Below are positions 7,918-15,242 of a stretch of 64,000 bases of DNA, piece by piece. Numbering within the stretch: position 1 is the first letter of the stretch; each line of letters opens with the position of its first letter. The translations under genes were made by a program, and so were the position numbers. Source of the stretch: Empedobacter stercoris (GTDB lineage: Bacteria > Bacteroidota > Bacteroidia > Flavobacteriales > Weeksellaceae); the NCBI RefSeq assembly GCF_965137335.1, contig NZ_CBCRZD010000003.1; one strand, written 5' to 3'. Under the pieces are notes generated by a model. The model searched no databases. It saw only the letters and a list, made by a program, of their open reading frames with translations, and had not been told where the DNA came from.

Positions 7918-9255
7918 ATGACACTAATAGAATTAAAAGACTACATCAATCAACGCATTTACGAGAACAATGAGAGACGCATAACTGGTACAGTTATGAA
8001 CGAGATTCTGAAGCGTATAATTGATGTTTCTGTACAAGAAATCAATGAGCAAATCATTGAAAACAACACAACTTTTCAGCTACAACCAATTAACCCAAAT
8101 AGCCCAGCTCCAACGGTTGACAAGGGTATTTGGATAGTTACACAACCAGGAAAATATATCAATTTTGGAGGTGTTACGCTTCCAGCGAATTCATTTGGAT
8201 TTATTATTAAAAACAATTCATCTTATACAATTGAAGTTGTTAGGATAGAGGACGGCTTACAAGCTCCAACCGAGTATGACTATTCAGCGAATAACTCACT
8301 TGTGTTATGGAGTGACGAAGAAAACACAACCTACAAGTTACCCGTTTCTGAAATTTACGACACCGTTACTATTTATAGTGATGATGACGAATTTCAACAA
8401 TTATATGATGATGGGCTAAGTGATAGATTTTATTACAACCCTTACACAAAGACGCTTCGAATAGGTCTTCAAGATGGTGATGGATTTGACGACTTTTCTT
8501 TTTTAACTTCGTTGAAAGATCTTAAGGACGTTCAAGCTACGAGTATTCCAAGAAATCACTTCTTGGTAGGTGCTGGAAAAGATATGGCTGAGTTTCGCAA
8601 AATTGAAATAAAAGACTTGTCAGATGGTTTGATCGATAGCGAAATTGACGCCGATGGTAACACAAAGAATACAGCAGATGTTGTGCCAGTTTGGTCACAC
8701 AATAAGATAAACTGGACAACCGCAAAGACAATCTCAAACGATAAGTTAAGTAATACACTTGCTCTTAGAACGCTTAGGGGTACTCTTAGAACTGCTAAGG
8801 CTATTGACGCTTATGATGCTTTACCGTTAGGACAAGAGAACTACAAGGTTTTTAAGACATATAAAGAAGCAAGATCATTCATGTTAACAAGTGATTTCGC
8901 CGAGTTTGGTGATCTTGTTTTCATTCAAGATTTAAAGTCCTTATACTATATAAACGAAACAAAGACAGAGCTTATCGAAGTCTTAAACACCTCAACACAA
9001 ATCACCGAAGAAAGAGTACTACAACTTATTCAAGAGCATTCTCAGTTGATGGTAACTATTGAGGGTAGAAAGTATGTTTATTCACAATCACCAGCAAATT
9101 TATATGCAGGAAAAACAGACCTACAAGTTGGTGATCTTGCTTTAAATGTTTGGTTAAGTGAGACTGAAATATGTTCAGTCGTTAAATACGTTGGCGGTGA
9201 CTCAACGAAAATAATCAATTGGTTAGCAGTTGGAATTGGAACAATTATAGAATAA
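7918..9255 (+). CDS. Phage tail or baseplate-associated protein
   Basis: A 445-residue protein. The N-terminal 45 residues (LKDYINQRIYENNERRITGTVMNEILKRIID) have the pattern that opens many Bacteroidota phage fibre and baseplate proteins, where ITG-x-x-MN-x-I-L recurs. The middle is beta-rich and acidic. A YALPLGQENYKVFKTYKEARSF-type region and a late domain with GRKYVYSQSPANLYAGKT follow. It ends with strongly beta-structured, hydrophobic residues (WLAVGIGTIIE). It lies two bases before the fibre gene and is probably the adapter that carries the fibre. No enzymatic motif is evident. Confidence 0.55.
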   Translation: MTLIELKDYINQRIYENNERRITGTVMNEILKRIIDVSVQEINEQIIENNTTFQLQPINPNSPAPTVDKGIWIVTQPGKYINFGGVTLPANSFGFIIKNNSSYTIEVVRIEDGLQAPTEYDYSANNSLVLWSDEENTTYKLPVSEIYDTVTIYSDDDEFQQLYDDGLSDRFYYNPYTKTLRIGLQDGDGFDDFSFLTSLKDLKDVQATSIPRNHFLVGAGKDMAEFRKIEIKDLSDGLIDSEIDADGNTKNTADVVPVWSHNKINWTTAKTISNDKLSNTLALRTLRGTLRTAKAIDAYDALPLGQENYKVFKTYKEARSFMLTSDFAEFGDLVFIQDLKSLYYINETKTELIEVLNTSTQITEERVLQLIQEHSQLMVTIEGRKYVYSQSPANLYAGKTDLQVGDLALNVWLSETEICSVVKYVGGDSTKIINWLAVGIGTIIE

Positions 9256-9257
9256 TA

Positions 9258-11471
9258 ATGTCAAATAAAATACACAAGAAATTAATTATTGGTGAAATCG
9301 AAGAAATCACTGAAATACAGAGCACTGATAAGGTGTTGATTAGCGCTGAAAATGGTGAGATAAAAGAGGTTGACAAGTCAAAGGTTGGTATGTCAGAAGA
9401 TAATGTAACAGACTTAATATCAACCTCAACAGAATTTGTTAAGAATGGTGAAGGTTGGTCAACTAAATATCAACTTGAAAACGCTTCATTATATGGGGTT
9501 AGTGGGAAAAATGCAATTAATTTTTCATGCGCATCTGAACAAAATACAGATACTACTCAACCTTATGGTTCTTTGGGTAATTATTCTCTATCAATAGGTT
9601 ACAATGTTTCTGCGATGGGTGAGAGTTCATTTGTTGCAGGTAATGGAAATAATTCTCAAGGTCAAGTAAATCATATACTTGCATTAAATTCAACGATTAA
9701 AGAAGATTTGGGTTCTAAAAATAGAGTTAAAAATGCAAATGGTATCTTTGGGGGTGAAGAACATATATTAACAAATAACCTTGATAGTGTTATCATTGGA
9801 GGTTACATAAACAAAATTATAGGTGATGCAGAACCAAAATTTGTTAATAATTATTCTCATTCAAATATTATTGCTGGTGGTTATGATAATACACTTCAAG
9901 TTGATAGTTCAAACACTAACGCAGTTGTTCGAGCAAGTGCAATAGTTGGAGGTCGAAAGAATAAAGCTCAAGGACTTTATCAATTTGTTACTGGAGCGTA
10001 TAACGAAGCTGTAACAATGGCAGAGTGCTTAGTTGGTGCATATGGTACTGTACAACCAAAGACGTTATCTGGTAGAGATTCTGTTTTAACAGCTCGAATG
10101 TTTAACGTTGGTATTGGTAACTGGACTGGGTATAACCAAGATAATTTCACTCGCAAAGACGGGTTTTCTGTTTTTTGGAACGGTCTTGTTACAGCTCCAT
10201 CATTAACAACAAGTTTAATCGAGAATAATAGTAAAGCTGTAACTACAAAAGAATTTGTAGATAGTAAAATCAGTAATTTTAAATTACCTACGAATTGGAC
10301 AAATGCAAATCAAAGATTTTCTGCATTACCTGATAAAAGTACTGACGCTACTTATAATAAAGTCATGGTGCTAGACGGTGAGGGTAAAGCTGGGACTAAA
10401 GACGCTGGTGATTTAGGGAAAGTTAAAACAGTAAATGGTCAAGAACCTAATGAGAATGGGGATATTGAAATAGAAGATTCAGAATTTGTTAAGAATGGTG
10501 AAGGTTGGTCTTTAAAATATGCTATTGACAACCCAGCTAAGTACGAACCAACAGGACTGAATGCTATAAATTTATCTAAAGGTTATTCGGACTCAACAAC
10601 TATGTTGGGAGCAAGCGGCAAAGATAGTACTGCTATAGGTGCTTACACATTAGCTAAAGGTGCTAATAGTACAGCTATAGGTTGGAATTCAAAATCCTAT
10701 GGTACACAATCTTTAGCAATTGGTTACAACAATATTAGTTATTCTGGATTTAGTACAGTCGTAGGTGGACAAGCTAATATTATTGGAGTTGAAAGCGAAA
10801 TTTTAACACCAATAAGTGGTCAAAATTCACGAGCAAGTATCTTTGGAGGGCAAAACAATAAGATAATTAACGGAAGATATGCCACAATTATTGGTGGACA
10901 TTCCAACACAATTACAGCCACTAGTAAGTATAATATTACTTCAAACCCTCTAGCTCAAAATAGTATTTTAGGTGGTAATTATAATACCATAACAGACGCT
11001 CAAAATAGTATTATTTTAGGTGGTAATAGCAATAGTATAATAGGTCATAAAGTAGAGCGTAACTGGGCTGTAACAGTTGCTGGTGGTGAGAATGTAGGTA
11101 AAGGTTCTTATAGTGCAGTATTTGGGTATAGAAATAAGTCAATAACTCAAGGAGAAACACTTGTTGGTATGTTATCAAAAACTCAAGATGAAGCATTGTT
11201 ACCAAATACCTACTACCCAAGTAGTAGAATGTTTGGCGTTGGTGTAGGTAATTTAGTTAATGATGTTACTGAAGTACGCAAAGATGGCTTCAATGTTTAT
11301 CAAAATGGACTTGTTACAGCTCCATCGTTAACAAATGAGTTGATCGATTCTGAAACAACTGGTAAGGTTTTAATTACTAAAGAATACCTTAACCCAGCGA
11401 TATTAATCAATATTTTAACTTCAGCTAGCGCTGAGCAAATTAATCAAATTAAAACTCTTTTAGGTATATAG
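9258..11471 (+). CDS. Phage tail fibre with YadA-like head repeats
   Basis: A 737-residue protein starting at the ATG at 9258; a GTG further upstream lies inside the previous gene and is less likely. It contains many short hydrophobic repeats of the type NSTAIGWNSK, SLAIGYNN, ATIIGGHSN and SIILGGNSN, the left-handed beta-roll repeats of YadA-like trimeric adhesin heads. It is built as two homologous halves, each opening with EFVKNGEGWS and closing with FGVG-to-NGLVTAPSLT. The second half is richer in repeats. It is a probable trimeric receptor-binding fibre. It lacks a YadA membrane anchor, as expected for a phage protein. Confidence 0.78.
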   Translation: MSNKIHKKLIIGEIEEITEIQSTDKVLISAENGEIKEVDKSKVGMSEDNVTDLISTSTEFVKNGEGWSTKYQLENASLYGVSGKNAINFSCASEQNTDTTQPYGSLGNYSLSIGYNVSAMGESSFVAGNGNNSQGQVNHILALNSTIKEDLGSKNRVKNANGIFGGEEHILTNNLDSVIIGGYINKIIGDAEPKFVNNYSHSNIIAGGYDNTLQVDSSNTNAVVRASAIVGGRKNKAQGLYQFVTGAYNEAVTMAECLVGAYGTVQPKTLSGRDSVLTARMFNVGIGNWTGYNQDNFTRKDGFSVFWNGLVTAPSLTTSLIENNSKAVTTKEFVDSKISNFKLPTNWTNANQRFSALPDKSTDATYNKVMVLDGEGKAGTKDAGDLGKVKTVNGQEPNENGDIEIEDSEFVKNGEGWSLKYAIDNPAKYEPTGLNAINLSKGYSDSTTMLGASGKDSTAIGAYTLAKGANSTAIGWNSKSYGTQSLAIGYNNISYSGFSTVVGGQANIIGVESEILTPISGQNSRASIFGGQNNKIINGRYATIIGGHSNTITATSKYNITSNPLAQNSILGGNYNTITDAQNSIILGGNSNSIIGHKVERNWAVTVAGGENVGKGSYSAVFGYRNKSITQGETLVGMLSKTQDEALLPNTYYPSSRMFGVGVGNLVNDVTEVRKDGFNVYQNGLVTAPSLTNELIDSETTGKVLITKEYLNPAILINILTSASAEQINQIKTLLGI
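9431..11328 (+). repeat. Internal duplication of the fibre gene
   Basis: A 30-base segment is identical at 9431-9460 and 10481-10510, exactly 1050 bases apart. A second shared segment (CTTGTTACAGCTCCATC) marks the end of each half, near 10184 and 11310. The blocks in between are related but diverged and differ in length. Confidence 0.8.
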
Positions 11472-11473
11472 TT

Positions 11474-11815
11474 ATGAAAGAGTTTATAAATAATGTATTG
11501 GAAGTTCTTAAAGGACTTCCAATAACACTAAAAGATCTTGCTTTCTTGTGCGCTGGTGTAGCTGGTGCAATTATAGCAGGTTTTAAGAAGAACTTGAATA
11601 GAGTTCAATACATTCAATCAATATTTACCAGTGTATTTGTGTCTTGGATTTTAGGTACTTTTATGAGTTCATATTTGAACTTAAGTAACGAAGTTGTTTA
11701 CGCTTTTTGTGCGTTGAGTGGGCACTTCAGTGACGAGATATTGAAACAGACGAGCATAGTTGTTAAGTCGTTTGCAAGGTACGCAAACGCATTCATAGAG
11801 AAGTGGTTAAATTAA
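11474..11815 (+). CDS. Putative holin
   Basis: A 113-residue protein that begins 2 bases after the fibre gene. It has three hydrophobic segments: about residues 20-37 (LKDLAFLCAGVAGAIIAGF), 50-66 (IFTSVFVSWILGTFMS) and 72-86 (VVYAFCALSGHF), with a charged C-terminus. The segment CALSGHFSDEIL resembles the last helix of LydA/phage holin families, in which the sequence SG-x-x-x-DE is frequent. Holins form inner-membrane lesions that time lysis. No endolysin gene is beside it in this window, so the partner must be elsewhere. The family assignment is tentative. Confidence 0.6.
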   Translation: MKEFINNVLEVLKGLPITLKDLAFLCAGVAGAIIAGFKKNLNRVQYIQSIFTSVFVSWILGTFMSSYLNLSNEVVYAFCALSGHFSDEILKQTSIVVKSFARYANAFIEKWLN

Positions 11816-11938
11816 ATTATTTTCAAATTATTTTCAAAATTACTTGACTTTTTCTCTTTTAGTTACTATATATAATATATAGGTAATGTTACTTTTAATG
11901 TTATTTTTGTTTATTATAAAAATTTATTTTGTTTTTTT

Positions 11939-11976
11939 TAAAAGGGGTGAACTGTGATGGGTTTCACCCCTTTTTT
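11939..11976 (+). terminator. Strong terminator at the end of the late phage operon
   Basis: Arms AAAAGGGGTGAA and TTTCACCCCTTTT give a stem of about 12 bp with a 10-base loop, followed by TTTTTTGTTTTT. The bases before it (11,816-11,938) hold no gene and are very AT-rich. Confidence 0.9.
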
Positions 11977-11992
11977 GTTTTTATTGGAGTAG

Positions 11993-12025
11993 TGGACACC
12001 CTTACCAGTCTAACTGGACACCCTT
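11993..12025 (+). repeat. Paired 11-bp direct repeats near the phage end
   Basis: TGGACACCCTT occurs at 11993-12003 and 12015-12025, 22 bases apart. The second copy overlaps an imperfect inverted repeat (CCCTT, 8 bases, AAGGGG). The surrounding stretch 11,977-12,115 has no gene. The spacing suits arm-type integrase sites or a DNA-binding regulator; neither is proven. Confidence 0.5.
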
Positions 12026-12115
12026 TATAATTTAAGGGGTACGTATTAAGTGCGTAACCTTTGGTTATATACCTACTAACCATTAAGTGAACACCTACTA
12101 TTTTTTATTTTAGAT

Positions 12116-12125
12116 ACTATTTATA
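12116..12125 (+). promoter_or_regulatory. ACTATTTATA box before the micro-gene pair
   Basis: Fourth copy of the ten-base box, ending three bases before the ATG at 12129. The box is too close to the start for an ordinary leader, so transcription would be leaderless or the box acts as an operator. Confidence 0.35.
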
Positions 12126-12128
12126 AGT

Positions 12129-12305
12129 ATGAAAATAGATAACTTACAAGCCTTTGTTAATGATGAAAGGATTTTAAATACAATAGAGCTTACCGAGTTG
12201 GTTAAGGCTCTTATATCACTTGCAGACAAGCAAGATAAGCAAATACAAACACTTGATAAAGTGTTGGAGAAACTGGTAAAAGATGGTAATAATTATGTTA
12301 AATAG
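12129..12305 (+). CDS. 58-residue helical phage micro-protein
   Basis: A complete ATG-to-TAG frame encoding MKIDNLQAFVNDERILNT, then a long amphipathic helix rich in Leu, Lys and Gln (ELVKALISLADKQDKQIQTL) and ending DGNNYVK. Heptad spacing of Leu/Ile suggests a short coiled coil. No family is recognised. Its codons resemble the phage structural genes. The ACTATTTATA box in front and the 11-base overlap with a second small frame support it being real. Confidence 0.5.
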   Translation: MKIDNLQAFVNDERILNTIELTELVKALISLADKQDKQIQTLDKVLEKLVKDGNNYVK

Positions 12306-12393
12306 AATTTTGAGTATTTTTAAACCTCAACGATCAAATTACATCACCGCGGTTAATATGCTGGGAAAGGTTAGAGGGTATTTGGTGAAATAA
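12295..12393 (+). CDS. 32-residue basic phage micro-protein
   Basis: The frame starts at an ATG 11 bases inside the previous micro-gene, the same overlap length as portal/connector (6566-6576). It encodes MLNRILSIFKPQRSNYITAV and a basic end (GKVRGYLVK), net charge strongly positive. It is followed immediately by a good terminator, which supports a transcript reaching this point. It is very short, so it may be chance. Confidence 0.35.
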   Translation: MLNRILSIFKPQRSNYITAVNMLGKVRGYLVK

Positions 12394-12395
12394 AT

Positions 12396-12424
12396 AAGAG
12401 AGCAACTAAGCTCTCTTTTTTTAT
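12396..12424 (+). terminator. Terminator of the micro-gene pair
   Basis: AAGAGAGC (12396-12403), a 6-base loop and GCTCTCTT (12410-12417) are followed by a run of T. Confidence 0.85.
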
Positions 12425-12600
12425 TTCTTAAAACTTATTCTTATATTTTTATGATTGAATATTATTTCTATATTTGTATTAAATGATTTGAGGTCAACCC
12501 CTTTTCAAACCCCTTGAATTTTTAAACTATATAAAATATTGATTTTCATATAATTATATAATCGTTAAAATATTCTTTGGAAAGATTAACAAAGTAATAA
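12425..12600. other. Candidate phage/chromosome junction, no gene
   Basis: This is the last stretch before the host recN operon. It contains TCAACCCCTT (12494-12503) and TTCAAACCCCTTGAA (12504-12518), an imperfect direct repeat whose second copy has the inverted ends TTCAA/TTGAA. These are GC-richer islands in an AT-rich spacer and are the best candidates for an attachment core. No tRNA gene is visible here. The matching left end is outside the window, so this cannot be tested here. Confidence 0.3.
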
Positions 12601-12618
12601 ATAACAACAATAGAATAG

Positions 12619-12646
12619 AAAAGCTCGAGAGTAATCTCGAGCTTTT
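12619..12646 (-). terminator. Terminator downstream of recN
   Basis: A perfect 12-bp stem (AAAAGCTCGAGA with TCTCGAGCTTTT) with a 4-base loop lies 22 bases after the recN stop. It is symmetrical, so it could also stop incoming phage transcription. Confidence 0.85.
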
Positions 12647-12667
12647 ATTGTAGGAGATAATTATATT

Positions 12668-14326
12668 TTAATTTAAATTCATTAATTCTTTTGCTTGATT
12701 GATCGCAGCTTCTGTTAATTCTGATCCAGAAATCATTTGAGCAATTTCTTCTAAGCGCTGTTGCTGAGATAGTTCAATTACATTTGTTTGTGTCGTTTCT
12801 TCAACTACTTCTTTGTAAACTTTTAATTGATAATTTCCTTTAGAAGCAACTTGTGGTAAATGTGTAATCACTAAAAGTTGCATATTATCAGCCATCGACT
12901 GCATTACTTTTCCTGTTTCGTTTGCAACTTTACCTGAAATTCCAGTATCAATTTCATCTAAAATTAATGTTGGTAAATGTTGATGCGTGGCCAATAATTT
13001 TTTGATTGCTAACATCAATCTCGAACGTTCACCACCTGATACAGATTTTTCGAAAATACGTGGTTCCATTCCTTTATTTGCAGAAAATAAAAACAACACT
13101 TCATCTTTTCCAGTTGCTGTAAAATCTAAAGTTTCTTTGAGTTGAATCGTTAATTGCGAATTTTCCATTCCCAATTGTGATAAAGTATTCAAAATGTTTT
13201 TTCGAATAATTTCAATTGATGAGAATCTATTTTTTCTAATTTTTAAAGCTTGTTTATCTAACTTTTCTGAAATCGCATTTAATTCTTTCGTTAAGTGAAT
13301 AATTAAATCACTTAAATTATCAAAACCAGAAGTTTGACTTTCTAATTCATCTCGTTTAATAATCAATTCTTCAATGGTGATTACATTGTGTTTGCGTAAT
13401 AATTTATGAATCAAATCGTAACGATCTGTGATTTCTTGTAAACGTTCTGGATTAATTTCTGTAGATTCGATCAAATGACTCATTTCTCCAGAAATATCTT
13501 GTAATTCAATTTTAGAAGAAATTAATCGCTCATAAATCGAATTGTATTGAGAATTATAATCCGAAATTTTATTTAACTTATTACTTGCTTCGTTCAATTG
13601 AGAAATAATTCCCATTTCGGGATGTTCTAAAAATTGATAAGTTTCATTTAACGTCGAAATGATTTCTTCAACATTTGCTAATGATTTTATTTCGAATTCT
13701 AAATGTTCTAACTCATCATGTTTAAGAGATGCATTGTTTAATTCTTCCCATAAATGCAATTTGTATTCTAAATCCTGTGATTGATTTTCGAGTGAATTCT
13801 GCGCATCTTTTATTTTTTTCTTGGTCGAAATATATTGATTGAATACTTTTTTATACTCTTTTAACAATTCTTTATTTTCTCCGTAAATATCCAACATCGA
13901 TAATTGAAAATCAGCTTCGAAAATTTTTGGTGTATTAAATTGAGAATGTATATCGATCAATAATTCAGATAATTCTTGTAAAATAGAGACTTTTACAGGG
14001 GTGTCATTGATAAAAGCACGTGATTTTCCTGAAGGTAACAATTCTCTTCGAAGAATAGATTCGTCTTCATAATCTAAATCATATTCTTCAAAAAAATCAT
14101 TCAATTCAAGATCTTTAATATTAAAAATTGCTTCAATAATACATTTTTCATCCGCATTTTTCAATGCTTTTAAGTCAGCACGTTCACCTAAAACCAATTT
14201 CAAAGCACCTAAAAGAATAGATTTACCAGCACCGGTTTCACCAGTGATTGTTGTCATTCCTTGATGAAAATCAATCTCTAATTGATCGATAATTGCAAAA
14301 TTATTAACGCGAAGTGTTCTTAACAT
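12668..14326 (-). CDS. recN: DNA repair protein RecN
   Basis: A 552-residue SMC-like ATPase that gathers broken DNA ends during recombinational double-strand break repair in the cytoplasm. Walker A is GETGAGKS (residues 29-36). A central coiled coil spans about 150-370. The ABC signature (SVSGGERSRL) and Walker B (TLILDEIDTGISG) lie in the C-terminal third, followed by the His of the H-loop (VITHLPQVA). Length matches the family. It directly abuts the stop of porD with no gap and is the last gene of the bamD-rpoZ-coaBC-porD-recN operon. Confidence 0.96.
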   Translation of the reverse strand: MLRTLRVNNFAIIDQLEIDFHQGMTTITGETGAGKSILLGALKLVLGERADLKALKNADEKCIIEAIFNIKDLELNDFFEEYDLDYEDESILRRELLPSGKSRAFINDTPVKVSILQELSELLIDIHSQFNTPKIFEADFQLSMLDIYGENKELLKEYKKVFNQYISTKKKIKDAQNSLENQSQDLEYKLHLWEELNNASLKHDELEHLEFEIKSLANVEEIISTLNETYQFLEHPEMGIISQLNEASNKLNKISDYNSQYNSIYERLISSKIELQDISGEMSHLIESTEINPERLQEITDRYDLIHKLLRKHNVITIEELIIKRDELESQTSGFDNLSDLIIHLTKELNAISEKLDKQALKIRKNRFSSIEIIRKNILNTLSQLGMENSQLTIQLKETLDFTATGKDEVLFLFSANKGMEPRIFEKSVSGGERSRLMLAIKKLLATHQHLPTLILDEIDTGISGKVANETGKVMQSMADNMQLLVITHLPQVASKGNYQLKVYKEVVEETTQTNVIELSQQQRLEEIAQMISGSELTEAAINQAKELMNLN

Positions 14327-15235
14327 TTACTTTTTCATTTTATTCCAATACGTATCGTTGTACTTTGGAGCGATAGAATTTAAAATTTCTTTTAATTTTT
14401 CGATATTCACTGACGACGTTTGTCCACCTGTAAATACCTGACTAATTTCGCTATTTTTTGCTGTTAAGAAAATTTCTAAAGGATAAAATTGAGAATAATT
14501 TCCTCTTTGGTAAAATTCTAATTGTAACAAGGTATTTCCGATCGCATTTTTACCTCTCAACTCATTTTCTGCCATAATATCCAATCCATTTCTGTGGTAT
14601 TGATAAGTGATGTTACGTAAAGTTGAGTTATCTGATTTTAGAATATTGTTAATTAATGAAGTACGAGATTTTAAACCGTCCATTTCGCTCCAACCAGAAA
14701 AATTGTTATTGATTTGACCAAAGTCAGCAATTTTTTTCGCCATTTTGAAATATTCAGTTCCACCTTCTTTTGTAAAAGTGTCCGCATCATAACCTAATAC
14801 TAAATACACATAATATGTTATCACATCTGTTAAATTTTTACCACTGAATTTACGATCATTGAATATTAATTCTTCGAATTCTTGGTATTGGAATGTGAAA
14901 TTATCATCTGATAAATTAAGAACAGGTGTATAATAAGTAGAGTTGAAAACTGGACGACGAGATTGAACCAAAATAGATCCTTTTAGTCGATTTCCTTCTC
15001 TTTCTTTAATGTTTATAACGAAACTAGCTTCAATTCTTTCGTATGTTTTTAGTCGATCATTTGTCCATTTAGTAGAATTAATAAAGGTTGTCAGTGATTT
15101 TTCTAAGGTTTGATACATTTGTGTATTTGAACCCTGCACCATTGAATAATCAACTTTAACATCAGCAATAAGATTCTGGGAAAAAGCAGAAACAGCTAAA
15201 CATGTTGAAAAGAAAATTGAGGCTAATTTCTTCAT
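14327..15235 (-). CDS. porD: DUF4835 family protein, probable T9SS component PorD
   Basis: A 302-residue secreted protein with a cleavable signal peptide (MKKLASIFFSTCLAVSAFSQ). The body is typical DUF4835: ADVKVDYSMVQGSNTQMYQTLEKSLTTF, RRPVFNSTYYTPVLN, EFEELIFND and YYVYLVLGYDADTF. In Porphyromonas the family member is PorD, required for type IX secretion; its transfer to this protein is by family knowledge. It sits between coaBC (7-base gap) and recN, an arrangement I know from other Flavobacteriia. Other T9SS elements in the window (PorV2 at 26052, a type A sorting domain at 22707) agree. Confidence 0.8.
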   Translation of the reverse strand: MKKLASIFFSTCLAVSAFSQNLIADVKVDYSMVQGSNTQMYQTLEKSLTTFINSTKWTNDRLKTYERIEASFVINIKEREGNRLKGSILVQSRRPVFNSTYYTPVLNLSDDNFTFQYQEFEELIFNDRKFSGKNLTDVITYYVYLVLGYDADTFTKEGGTEYFKMAKKIADFGQINNNFSGWSEMDGLKSRTSLINNILKSDNSTLRNITYQYHRNGLDIMAENELRGKNAIGNTLLQLEFYQRGNYSQFYPLEIFLTAKNSEISQVFTGGQTSSVNIEKLKEILNSIAPKYNDTYWNKMKK

Positions 15236-15242
15236 TATATTG

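Noticed and set aside
7679..7918. A 79-codon open frame on the + strand
   Set aside because: It overlaps the end of the structural gene at 7144 and then spans a terminator; its product has no protein-like pattern.
12480..12520. TTCAAACCCC as the T-arm of a tRNA fragment (common integration target)
   Set aside because: No acceptor stem, anticodon arm or CCA end can be folded around it; it is kept only as part of a possible attachment region.
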